NCBI RefSeq assembly: GCF_004798685.1 | Contig: NZ_CP039291.1 | Location: forward strand, 496,001 to 560,000 | Source: Cellulomonas shaoxiangyii | Lineage (GTDB): Bacteria; Actinomycetota; Actinomycetes; Actinomycetales; Cellulomonadaceae | Reading direction: 5' to 3' | DNA length: 64,000 nucleotides | In this document: positions 19,777 to 27,621 of the stretch, one piece after another | How the letters are laid out: every line of letters begins with the position of its first letter | Numbering within the stretch: position 1 is the stretch's first letter | Program-made: the position numbers and the translations under genes | The notes under the pieces: model-generated | What the model was told of the DNA's origin: nothing | Databases searched by the model: none | What the model saw: the letters and a program-made list of their open reading frames with translations, nothing else

Positions 19777-19906
19777 GGAACGGCGCCGCGCGGGCACATC
19801 CGCCGGGTGTCGACGCCGGGCCCTCGTCCTGCTCGGGGGCCGGTGTCGTCACCAGGCGACGTCCGGGGTCGACCACCGGGAGATGTCCCGGAGCGCCGGC
19901 CCTTCC

Positions 19907-19912
19907 TACGCT
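19907..19912 (+). promoter_or_regulatory. -10 box of the two-component operon (leaderless)
   Basis: TACGCT is followed by 6 nt and ATG (19919). The stretch before the ATG has no complete ribosome-binding site at normal spacing, which supports a leaderless start. Confidence 0.45.
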
Positions 19913-19918
19913 CGGGGG

Positions 19919-21088
19919 ATGGACGGCCCTCCCGCGACGTCGCGCCGCGTCGACGTGCTGCTCGCCGTCGCGACCTGCGCCGCCGTGGCGCTCACGGTCG
20001 GGTCGGGGGTGGCGGCCGAGCGCGCGCCGTCCCCGGTCGCGTACGCGTTCGCGCTCGGGTTCGGCGCGCTGCTGCTCGTGCGCCGGCGGTGGCCCGTCGC
20101 GGTCCTCGTCGTCACGGTGCTCGGCATCTTCGCGTACTACGCGCTGGGGTTCCCCGCGATCGGGCAGGCCCTGCCGGCGGCCGCGGCGCTGTACTCGGCG
20201 GCGGAGCTCGGGCGCACGCGCGTCGCCGTGGTCGCCGGGGCGGTGCTCGTGGGCGTCGCGGCGTACTTCCGCATCGACGAGGGGCTGCCCACGTCGTACC
20301 TGCTCAGCTACGAGCTGCTGACGAACGTCGCGCTCGTCGTCGCCGCCGTCGCGCTCGGCGTGAGCGTCCGGGTGCGGCGGCGCTCGCGCGACGACCAGGA
20401 GCGGCTGCGTGCCGCGGCCCTCGCGGAGCAGCAGGCGCAGGCCGAGCAGCGGATGCAGGACCAGCGCGTGCGCATCGCGCGGGACCTGCACGACAGCGTC
20501 GGCCACTCGCTCGCCGTCATCGCGGTGCACGCGCACGTCGCGCAGGAGGCCGTGGGGCGTGACGACGCGCTCGTCGGGGAGTCCCTCGAGCGGATCACCG
20601 CCGCGACGGCGTCGACCCTGCGCGAGCTGCGCTCGACGGTCCGGGTGCTGCGCACCGCCGGGGACGACCCGGCGCGCGGCACGGCCGGCCTGGGCGCCGT
20701 GGACGCGCTCGCCGAGTCGACGCGCGCCGCCGGCGTGGCCGTCGACCTGGCCCTCGACGTGCCCGACGGCGCGGTGGACGGGGCGATCGGCGCCGCCGCC
20801 TACCGGATCGTGCAGGAGGCGCTGACGAACGTGCTGCGGCACGCGCGGGCCCGGCGCGTCGCGGTCCGCGCGGCGGTCGTCGACGGGTGGCTCGAGCTCG
20901 CGGTCCGGGACGACGGCGTCGGGGCCGCGGCCACGCGGCCCCCCGGGTCGGGGCCTGCGGGCGACGGGCAGGGCCTGCGCGGCATGGCCGAGCGCGTCGC
21001 GCTGCTCGGCGGGTCCCTCACGTCCGGCGCGGGCGACGGCGGCGGGTTCGCGGTGCACGCGCGCCTGCCGGCGAGGCTCACGTCGTGA
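19919..21088 (+). CDS. Sensor histidine kinase (NarL-type, HisKA_3)
   Basis: A 389-residue membrane kinase. Five or so transmembrane helices span about 12-150 with little extracytoplasmic sequence, so the signal is probably membrane-borne. A short coiled coil rich in Gln/Glu/Arg leads to the HisKA_3 box RIARDLHDSVGHSL, with phosphoacceptor His191. The ATPase domain shows DDGVG and GQGLRGMAERVALLGG. Its end overlaps the response regulator gene in GTGA, giving a cognate pair. It is divergent from the multicopper oxidase operon, which may be a target. In many actinobacteria such pairs respond to envelope stress or antibiotics. Confidence 0.92.
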   Translation: MDGPPATSRRVDVLLAVATCAAVALTVGSGVAAERAPSPVAYAFALGFGALLLVRRRWPVAVLVVTVLGIFAYYALGFPAIGQALPAAAALYSAAELGRTRVAVVAGAVLVGVAAYFRIDEGLPTSYLLSYELLTNVALVVAAVALGVSVRVRRRSRDDQERLRAAALAEQQAQAEQRMQDQRVRIARDLHDSVGHSLAVIAVHAHVAQEAVGRDDALVGESLERITAATASTLRELRSTVRVLRTAGDDPARGTAGLGAVDALAESTRAAGVAVDLALDVPDGAVDGAIGAAAYRIVQEALTNVLRHARARRVAVRAAVVDGWLELAVRDDGVGAAATRPPGSGPAGDGQGLRGMAERVALLGGSLTSGAGDGGGFAVHARLPARLTS

Positions 21089-21747
21089 TCCGCGTCGTGC
21101 TGGTCGACGACCAGGAGCTGCTGCGCACCGGGCTGCGCGCGCTCGTCGAGCGCGACGGCGACGTCACGGTCGTCGGGGAGGCCGGCACGGGCCGGCAGGG
21201 GCTCGCCCGGGTGCGCGAGCTGCGTCCCGACGTCGTGCTCATGGACGTGCGCATGCCCGACCTGGACGGCCTCGAGGCGACCCGCCTGATCGTGTCCGAC
21301 GCCGCGCTCGCGGGCGTCGCCGTCGTCGTGCTGACGACGTTCGACGAGGACGAGCTCGTGTTCGGGGCGATCCGTGCCGGCGCCGCCGGGTTCCTCCTCA
21401 AGGACGTCGCACCGGACGAGCTGCGGCAGGCCGTGCGCACCGTCGCGGCGGGGGAGTCGCTGCTCGACCCGACGGTGACGGGGCGCGTCCTGGCGGCCGT
21501 CGCGGCGACGCCACCCGCCGTCGACGACTCCCGCCTGGCCGCCCTGACCCTGCGCGAGCGGGATGTGCTGCGCGAGGTGGGCCGCGGCCGCTCGAACGAC
21601 GAGGTCGCCGCGGTCCTGCACCTGAGCCCGGCGACGGCGCGCACGTACGTCAGCCGCCTGCTCACCCGCCTGCACGCGCGCGACCGCTCCCAGCTCGTGG
21701 TCCTCGCGTACGAGACGGGGCTCGTGCGACCGGGGGACCCGGGGTGA
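21085..21747 (+). CDS. Response regulator, NarL/FixJ family
   Basis: A 220-residue regulator. The receiver domain (1-120) has the acidic pair Asp8/Asp9, phosphoacceptor Asp54 in VVLMDVRMPD, and Lys in FLLKD. The LuxR-type HTH (about 152-210) reads LTLRERDVLREVGRGRSNDEVAAVLHLSPATARTYVSRLLTRL. It is the partner of the upstream kinase, coupled through a GTGA overlap. The targets are unknown; the shared intergenic region with the multicopper oxidase operon is one candidate. Confidence 0.93.
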   Translation: MIRVVLVDDQELLRTGLRALVERDGDVTVVGEAGTGRQGLARVRELRPDVVLMDVRMPDLDGLEATRLIVSDAALAGVAVVVLTTFDEDELVFGAIRAGAAGFLLKDVAPDELRQAVRTVAAGESLLDPTVTGRVLAAVAATPPAVDDSRLAALTLRERDVLREVGRGRSNDEVAAVLHLSPATARTYVSRLLTRLHARDRSQLVVLAYETGLVRPGDPG

Positions 21748-21852
21748 CACCGCGTGCGGAGGGGGGGCGCCTCGTGTGACGGCGGACCGGTGCGACCGGC
21801 GGACGGGCGGCGTGCCCGGCGGGGGCGGTGTCCTCTGGCCGACGCGAGGGAC

Positions 21853-22425
21853 TCAGAGCGTCATGCCGGTGCGTAGCGACCTGGTGTGCTCGGCGAGGCC
21901 CGGATGTCCGCGCCGTGGCCATCCGGGCAGGAGGGGGTTGTCGGAGTAGGTCGCGAGCAGGTTGTCGTCGACGCCCTCCCAGCGCGCGAGCAGCTCGGCA
22001 CGGTGCGAAGGCGTGAGGACTGTCATCGCGTCGTCGGCGAGCAGCACCGTCGAAGCGACGACGGCGGTCGTGCGGTCCTGGTTCCACGCGTCGGTCAGGA
22101 TGCGCTGGCCGCGCTCCCCGCCGTACAAGCGGTCCTCCACCGTCGACGAGGTGAGGTACCAGTAGGACGCGCAGGCCAGGTCGCCGGCGTCCTTGTACTC
22201 CCCGTACCTGCTCCGGGCGGCCCAGGAGGCCAGCTTGAGCGCCGTGTAGCCGGGGACGGTCGGCAGACGGATCGCCAGGTGGCCCTCCTGCCGGTGCAGC
22301 ACGTCGCGGCACAGCGCGCCCACGAGCATGAGGTGGCCGGCGACCTGAGGGGCGCGCTCGATCACGTCGGCCACGACGGGGGTGACGACGTCACGCAGGG
22401 TCGGGTCAGCGGGCGTGGCGGTCAA
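21853..22425 (-). CDS. AbiEii-like nucleotidyltransferase toxin, apparently internally deleted
   Basis: A 190-residue protein. Residues 1-48 (ending GHLMLVGALCRDVLHRQEGH) match, by my recollection of the family, the N-terminus of nucleotidyl transferase AbiEii/AbiGii toxin proteins. From LAIRLPTVPGYTALKLASWAARSRYGEYKDAGDLA it resembles the part that follows the catalytic core. The polymerase-beta-type core with its DxD aspartates, which should lie between them, is absent; the join is near residue 48 (about nt 22280). The reading frame is open and overlaps the antitoxin gene by 20 bp, as in intact loci. Likely a catalytically dead remnant, though a regulatory role is possible. Confidence 0.65.
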   Translation of the reverse strand: MTATPADPTLRDVVTPVVADVIERAPQVAGHLMLVGALCRDVLHRQEGHLAIRLPTVPGYTALKLASWAARSRYGEYKDAGDLACASYWYLTSSTVEDRLYGGERGQRILTDAWNQDRTTAVVASTVLLADDAMTVLTPSHRAELLARWEGVDDNLLATYSDNPLLPGWPRRGHPGLAEHTRSLRTGMTL

Positions 22426-23407
22426 GGATCTCCTCGCGGACGGGGCGGGCTGCGAAGCGGTGCCGCGGATCGTCCGTCACGAGGAGGTCTGCGAGGCGCA
22501 GAGGCAGCAGTGCGTCGTACACGTCGGGCGCCCGGGGCGGCTCGGACCAGAACTTCCGGCGCACGACGATGTTGGGCCGGTCGCCGCGCGGGCTCCAGCG
22601 CGAGGCGACGACCGCGTGCATGTCGAGATGCTCGACGTAGAGGGTCGCGTCGCTGCCCCGGAGCTCGTCGGACGCCGCCTCCCCGGACCGGTACACCGAC
22701 TGGCCCCTGGTGAGCCACGCCCCCAGCTCGGGCTCACCGCTGAAGCGGCCCAGCTCGAGCCTCGGGCCGAGCCCGTTGCCGAAGGTGCCTGCCCACTGGT
22801 CGAGCAGCTCGTCCACCCGGTTCAGGCCCTCCCTGCCGTGGCGCAGAAATCGGCGCGCCTCCAGGTCCGAGAGCACCTGCTGCGCGATGCCGACGGAGAC
22901 GCCCGACCTCTCGGCCAGGGTCCGCACGCTCGCGGAGACGAGACCCGGCTGGTCGAGCAGGAGGCAGACGACCTGCGCGCGGCGGGGGCTCATCGGGTTC
23001 TGGACGACGAGATGGCCCGCCGTGGCGGAACGGCGGACCGGCCCCGGGGTCTGCGTGGTGCGGTCGCGGACGTCGACGAGCACGCCCGGTGCACGGACGT
23101 AGATGCGGCCGCTCGGGTCCGCGTACCAGTCGCCGCGCGTGCGTGCGACCGTGGCGCGCGCCGGAGACATGCGGTCGGCGAGCAGGAGTCGACCGCCCTG
23201 CGGCGAGTCGTCCCGCGGTCCGCGACGCTCGGTCAGCTGCCAGGGGCGCTCGAGGCGTATGTCGTCGATGCTCAGGACAGCGACGTCGCCCTCGAGCTCC
23301 AGCCCGATGCCGTGCCTGCGAAGGGCGGCACGGATGGCCGCCAGTCGCTCGTCCACGCCGTCGCGCTCGTCGCCCGACCCGGTTCCCGGCACGTGATGAA
23401 CGTACAT
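22406..23407 (-). CDS. AbiEi-family antitoxin / autoregulator (type IV toxin-antitoxin)
   Basis: A 333-residue protein. A winged-helix DNA-binding region (about 150-210, SPRRAQVVCLLLDQPGLVSASVRTLAERSGVSVGIAQQVLSDLEARRFL) is set within an antitoxin of the AbiEi class. In characterised AbiE systems this protein both counteracts the AbiEii nucleotidyltransferase and represses the operon by binding inverted repeats in its promoter. Here the ATG at 23407 lies inside a perfect 33-bp palindrome, consistent with autorepression. It overlaps the truncated toxin gene by 20 bp. Codon use at its 5' end is less GC-extreme than in the flanking genes, a hint of horizontal origin. Confidence 0.75.
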   Translation of the reverse strand: MYVHHVPGTGSGDERDGVDERLAAIRAALRRHGIGLELEGDVAVLSIDDIRLERPWQLTERRGPRDDSPQGGRLLLADRMSPARATVARTRGDWYADPSGRIYVRAPGVLVDVRDRTTQTPGPVRRSATAGHLVVQNPMSPRRAQVVCLLLDQPGLVSASVRTLAERSGVSVGIAQQVLSDLEARRFLRHGREGLNRVDELLDQWAGTFGNGLGPRLELGRFSGEPELGAWLTRGQSVYRSGEAASDELRGSDATLYVEHLDMHAVVASRWSPRGDRPNIVVRRKFWSEPPRAPDVYDALLPLRLADLLVTDDPRHRFAARPVREEILDRHAR

Positions 23408-23426
23408 CAATGATGTACGTTCATCA
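23394..23426. promoter_or_regulatory. 33-bp perfect palindrome at the AbiEi start codon
   Basis: TGATGAACGTACATCA (23394-23409), a single A, then TGATGTACGTTCATCA (23411-23426) form exact 16-bp inverted arms. The AbiEi ATG is at 23405-23407 within the site, so a bound protein would block both promoter and start region. It is much less GC-rich than the surroundings. Confidence 0.85.
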
Positions 23427-23442
23427 ATGCTGAACACGCTGA

Positions 23443-24447
23443 TCAGCCCAGCGTCGCGGCCACCACGAGCAGGACCGGCACGCACAGCAGCGTCGTGACG
23501 AGCCCCGCGTCGCGCGCGAGCGCCTCGCCGTGGCGGTACTGCATCGCGTAGACGAGCACGTTCTGGGCGGTCGGCAGCGCCGCCATCGCCGTCACGGCGA
23601 GCAGCGCGCTGCCCGACAGCCCGAGCGCGGTGCCGAGGGCCCAGGCGAGCGCGGGCTGCACGACGCTGCGCAGCGCGACGGCGAGGGCCAGGTCGGCGCG
23701 CGGCGCGCTCGCGCCGGACGTGCGGGGGACGGCCAGCTGCATGCCGAAGGTCAGCAGCGCGAGCGGGGCCGCGGCCGCGCCGACCAGGCGGAACGGCTCG
23801 AAGACGACCTCGGGCAGGTCCCACGGGAGGGCCGCGAGGACGACCCCGGCGAGCGTGCCCAGGATGATCGGGTTGGTCAGCGTGCGGCGCACGACCGCGC
23901 GCACGCGCACGGCCCACGGCACGACCGCGGCGACGTCGGCCGCCCCGCGCCCGTCTGCCGCGGCCGGCCCGCCGGCCACGGCCTCGTCCGCGCGGCGCCG
24001 GGCCGCCGCGGCGCCGTCGAGGACGGTGAAGGCGGCGGGCGCGAGGACGAGGAGCTGGAAGAGCAGCGTCGGCACGACGACCACCGGGTCGTCGAGCAGG
24101 TACACCGCGAGCGGCAGGCCGATGTTCCCGGCGTTGACGTAGGAGGAGGCGAGCGTGCCGACCGTGACGTCGGCGGCGCCGCGGCGCAGCACGAGCCGCA
24201 GCACGAGCGCGGCGGCGAGGGCGACGAGCGCGGTGGACGCCCACGTGACCGCGGCGGTGCGGGACAGCAGCAGGCGCAGGTCGGCGTGGGCGAGGGTGCC
24301 GAGCAGCAGGGCGGGGGTCGCGACGGCGAAGACCACCCGCGCGAGCACGGGTGCGGCGCGCTCGCCCAGCACGCGGTACCGGCCGAGCAGCCAGCCGACC
24401 GCGACGACCGCGCCCATCGTGCCGAGGGCGGTGAGGACGGCGCCCAT
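23443..24447 (-). CDS. AEC-family transporter (auxin efflux carrier fold)
   Basis: A 334-residue membrane protein with about ten transmembrane helices and the AEC family pattern: conserved YVNAGNIGLPLAVYLL in the first half and NVLVYAMQYRHGEA in the second. Family members export or import small organic acids such as malate, malonate or amino-acid derivatives. It is divergent from an SDR/flavoprotein/SGNH-hydrolase cluster across a region carrying a LacI-type operator, so it may move a substrate or product of that cluster. The first ATG after the divergent promoter (24447) was chosen as start. Confidence 0.88.
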   Translation of the reverse strand: MGAVLTALGTMGAVVAVGWLLGRYRVLGERAAPVLARVVFAVATPALLLGTLAHADLRLLLSRTAAVTWASTALVALAAALVLRLVLRRGAADVTVGTLASSYVNAGNIGLPLAVYLLDDPVVVVPTLLFQLLVLAPAAFTVLDGAAAARRRADEAVAGGPAAADGRGAADVAAVVPWAVRVRAVVRRTLTNPIILGTLAGVVLAALPWDLPEVVFEPFRLVGAAAAPLALLTFGMQLAVPRTSGASAPRADLALAVALRSVVQPALAWALGTALGLSGSALLAVTAMAALPTAQNVLVYAMQYRHGEALARDAGLVTTLLCVPVLLVVAATLG

Positions 24448-24507
24448 CAGCGCGCGCTCCCGGCCGGTCGTCCCACGGGGAGGATCCTGCCACGGCCTCC
24501 GCAGGAC

Positions 24508-24521
24508 GGAAAGCGCTTGCC
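24508..24521. promoter_or_regulatory. LacI-type operator between the AEC and SDR genes
   Basis: GGAAAGCGCTTGCC is symmetric at 12 of 14 positions about the central GCGC. It sits in the divergent region and overlaps a possible -35 element, TTGCCT (24517-24522). It closely matches the site at 31637-31650. Confidence 0.6.
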
Positions 24522-24625
24522 TCGCCCGCGTGCGGCATGGCACGATCGCCGTGCCGCCGACGACGGCGGGCCCGGCCGTGCGCCCCGCGCACCCGGGGCG
24601 CGTGCTCGCACGAGGGAAGGCAACG

Positions 24626-25420
24626 ATGCCCGCAGTCGCACTGGTCACCGGAGGCAACCGCGGGATCGGCCTCGGCATCAGCCGCCGGCTCGTCGCCGAC
24701 GGGTTCGCCGTCTCGATCCTCGCGACGCGCGAGGAGCCCACCGACGTCCTCGACGAGCTCCGCGAGACCGCGGGCGACCCGGCGCTCGTCCGGTACGTGC
24801 GCGGGTCCGTCGCCGACCTCGACGACCACCGCCGCTACGTCGGCGACGCCGTCGACGCGTGGGGCCGCCTCGACCTGCTCGTCAACAACGCCGGCGTCGC
24901 GCCCAGCGTGCGTGCCGACCTGCTCGACGCGACGGCCGAGTCGTTCGACCGCGTCCTCGGCATCAACCTGCGGGGCCTGTACTTCCTCACCCAGGAGTTC
25001 GCGCGCCGCGTCATCGAGCTGCGCGGCCCGCTCGACGCGCTGCCCGAGCCCCCGGCCGGTCCGGTCGCGACGGTCGTCAACGTCTCGTCCATCTCCGCGA
25101 CGACCGTCTCGACCAACCGCGGCGACTACTGCATCTCCAAGGCCGGCGTCGGCATGGCCACCCAGCTGTGGGCGGCCCGGCTCGGTCCCGAGGGCGTCGT
25201 CGTGTACGAGGTGCGCCCGGGGGTCATCGCCACCGACATGACCGCCGGCGTGACCGGGAAGTACGACGCCCTCATCGCCGAGGGCCTCGCGCCCGTCAAC
25301 CGCTGGGGCCGCCCGGCCGACGTCGCGGGGGCCGTGGCGATCCTCGCGTCGGGCCAGACGCCGTACTCGACGGGCGAGGTCTTCCACGTCGACGGTGGCA
25401 TGCACATCCCGGTCCTCTGA
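24626..25420 (+). CDS. Short-chain dehydrogenase/reductase
   Basis: A 264-residue classical SDR. It has the NAD(P) motif TGGNRGIG (8-15), NNAG, the catalytic Ser in NVSSIS and the YxxxK pair in DYCISKAG, then RPGVIATDM. Annotation pipelines often call such proteins 3-ketoacyl-ACP reductase, but the setting argues for oxidation or reduction of a sugar-derived compound. GGGAAGG precedes the ATG. It is the first gene of a cluster with a large flavoprotein (26 bp downstream) and an SGNH hydrolase. Confidence 0.88.
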   Translation: MPAVALVTGGNRGIGLGISRRLVADGFAVSILATREEPTDVLDELRETAGDPALVRYVRGSVADLDDHRRYVGDAVDAWGRLDLLVNNAGVAPSVRADLLDATAESFDRVLGINLRGLYFLTQEFARRVIELRGPLDALPEPPAGPVATVVNVSSISATTVSTNRGDYCISKAGVGMATQLWAARLGPEGVVVYEVRPGVIATDMTAGVTGKYDALIAEGLAPVNRWGRPADVAGAVAILASGQTPYSTGEVFHVDGGMHIPVL

Positions 25421-25446
25421 CCGCCCGACCCGAGACGAGAGCACCG

Positions 25447-27621
25447 ATGAGCACCCCCGGCACCGGGCCCGCGCGCCCCGCCCCCCGGCACCACGAGCCC
25501 GAGACCCTCCGCATCGCCGGCCACGACGTCCCGGTCGTCACCGCGACGACCGTGGTCGTCGGCACCGGGTCGGCCGGGTACTGCGCCGCCGCGCGCCTGG
25601 TCCAGTTCGGCCACGACGACGTCGTGATGGTCGCGGACAAGATCGGCGCCGGCGCCTCGCGCAACGCCGGGTCCGACAAGCAGACGTACTACAAGCTCAC
25701 GCTCTCCGGCGGCGACGGCGACTCGGTGCGCGAGATGGCCGAGACGCTGTTCAGCGGCGGCGCGATGGACGGCGACAACGCGCTCGCCGAGGCCGCGCTG
25801 TCCGCGCGCGGGTTCCTGCACCTGGTCGATCTCGGCGTGCCGTTCCCGCAGAACCGGTACGGCGAGTTCATCGGCTACAAGACCGACCACGACCCCCGCC
25901 GCCGGGCCACGTCCGTCGGCCCGTACACGAGCCGGTCGATGGTCGAGCACCTCGAGGCGAAGGTGCAGCGCGACGGCACGCGCGTGCTCGACGAGTGCCG
26001 CGTCGTGGACGTCGTCACGACCACCGGCCCCGACGGCACGCGCCGGGTCGCCGGCCTGCTCGTGCTGCGCACCGACGTCCCGCACGACGGTGACGCCAGC
26101 CCGTGGCTGCTGTTCCGCTGCTCGAACCTCGTCTACGCCACCGGCGGCCCGGCCGGCATGTACGCCACGCGCGTCTTCCCCCACGGCCAGTGGGGCGCGT
26201 CGGGCGCCGCCTACCGGGCGGGCGTGCACGGCAAGAACCTCACCGAGTGGCAGTTCGGGCTCGCGTCCACGAAGCCCCGGTGGAACGTGTCGGGCACGTA
26301 CATGCAGGTCGTCCCGCGGTTCGTCTCGACCGACCAGGACGGCGGCGACGAGCGCGAGTTCCTCACCGAGGCGATCGGCGACTACGGGCGCCTCATGTCC
26401 CTGGTCTTCCTCAAGGGCTACCAGTGGCCGTTCGACATCCGGAAGGCGCGCGACGGGTCGTCGCTGGTCGACCTGCTCGTCTACCGCGAGACCGTGCTGC
26501 GCGGGCGACGGGTGTTCCTGGACTTCCGCCGCAACCCGGTGCAGGAGGAGTTCGACCCGTCGGCCCTCAGCCCGGAGGCGTACGCCTACCTCGAGCAGGC
26601 GGGCGTGCTGTTCGGCACCCCGATCGAGCGGCTGCGCCGCATGAACGAGCCCGCCTACCAGTTCTACCTGGACAAGAACCCGTACGTGGACCTCGAGAAG
26701 GACCTGCTCGAGGTCGACGTGTGCGCGCAGCACAACAACGGCGGCCTCGTCGTCGACGCGTGGTGGCAGTCGAACGTCACCGGGTTCTTCCCCGTCGGCG
26801 AGGCCGGCGGCGCGCACGGCGTGTACCGGCCGGGCGGGGCGGCGCTCAACAGCGGGCAGGTCGGCGCGACGCGGGCCGCCCAGTTCATCGCCGCGCGCCG
26901 CGACGAGGAGCCGCTGCCCGTGGCGGAGTTCGCGCAGGCCGCCGCGCCGGTGCTGGGCGCGGCGCTCGACCTGACGGCCGCCGCGACCGCCCGGGCGGCG
27001 TCCGGCGTCCCGGACAACACCGGCGACCTGCTGACCGACGTCCAGGAGCTGATGAGCGCGAAGGCGGGGCCGGTGCGCTCCGCGGCGTCGATCCAGGAGG
27101 CCCTCGCACAGGTGCACGACTGGCTGACCCGCTACGACGACCTCGTGACCGCGGACGGCACGTCGCGCCGCTCGGTCAACCGCACGTTCCTGGTCCGCGA
27201 CATCCTCACCAGCGCCTACGTGTACCTGTCCGCGATGGCGGACTACGTCGCGCACGGCGGGCGCTCACGCGGGTCGGTGCTCTACTCCGACGCGTCCGGC
27301 GGGCTGCCGCGCGCCGGGTACGGGCCCGGTGCCGAGACCGAGCTCGACCTGCCCGACGTCTTCCGGTTCGCCCTCGACGGCGGCGTGCTCGACGACGTGG
27401 TGCAGGAGACGGCGTGGCTCGCGCCCGGCGAGGCTCCTCCCGGCGAGGCCCCGCCCGGCGACGACGACGGACCCGGGTGGGCCCCGGTCGTCGTCCGCGA
27501 CGTGGCCGACCCCGCCGGCACGCCCGTCTTCCGGTGGCGCCCGCGCCGCCCGATCCCCGCGGACGACGACTTCTTCGAGAACGTGTGGCGCGAGTTCCGT
27601 GCGCACGGCAACGTCCACTGA
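25447..27621 (+). CDS. Large FAD-dependent dehydrogenase (fumarate-reductase flavoprotein-like)
   Basis: A 724-residue flavoprotein. The dinucleotide-binding motif GTGSAG (39-44) lies in VVVGTGSAGYCAAARLV. A second FAD motif is LVYATGGPAGMY, and the C-terminal FAD region reads HNNGGLVVDAWWQSNVTGFFPVGEAGGAHGVYRPGGAALNSGQVG, as in the succinate dehydrogenase/fumarate reductase flavoprotein superfamily. It is much longer than L-aspartate oxidase. No signal peptide and no iron-sulfur or cytochrome partner is present. The substrate is unknown; the neighbours (SDR, SGNH hydrolase, AEC transporter) suggest a small plant-derived molecule. Confidence 0.85.
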   Translation: MSTPGTGPARPAPRHHEPETLRIAGHDVPVVTATTVVVGTGSAGYCAAARLVQFGHDDVVMVADKIGAGASRNAGSDKQTYYKLTLSGGDGDSVREMAETLFSGGAMDGDNALAEAALSARGFLHLVDLGVPFPQNRYGEFIGYKTDHDPRRRATSVGPYTSRSMVEHLEAKVQRDGTRVLDECRVVDVVTTTGPDGTRRVAGLLVLRTDVPHDGDASPWLLFRCSNLVYATGGPAGMYATRVFPHGQWGASGAAYRAGVHGKNLTEWQFGLASTKPRWNVSGTYMQVVPRFVSTDQDGGDEREFLTEAIGDYGRLMSLVFLKGYQWPFDIRKARDGSSLVDLLVYRETVLRGRRVFLDFRRNPVQEEFDPSALSPEAYAYLEQAGVLFGTPIERLRRMNEPAYQFYLDKNPYVDLEKDLLEVDVCAQHNNGGLVVDAWWQSNVTGFFPVGEAGGAHGVYRPGGAALNSGQVGATRAAQFIAARRDEEPLPVAEFAQAAAPVLGAALDLTAAATARAASGVPDNTGDLLTDVQELMSAKAGPVRSAASIQEALAQVHDWLTRYDDLVTADGTSRRSVNRTFLVRDILTSAYVYLSAMADYVAHGGRSRGSVLYSDASGGLPRAGYGPGAETELDLPDVFRFALDGGVLDDVVQETAWLAPGEAPPGEAPPGDDDGPGWAPVVVRDVADPAGTPVFRWRPRRPIPADDDFFENVWREFRAHGNVH

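Noticed and set aside
15733..20562. A 1609-codon open frame on the plus strand across the LRR, ATPase and oxidase genes
   Set aside because: Its composition is Arg/Gly/Asp-rich without domains. It runs antisense to three well-supported genes on the minus strand, and its last part runs through the histidine kinase gene in another reading frame.
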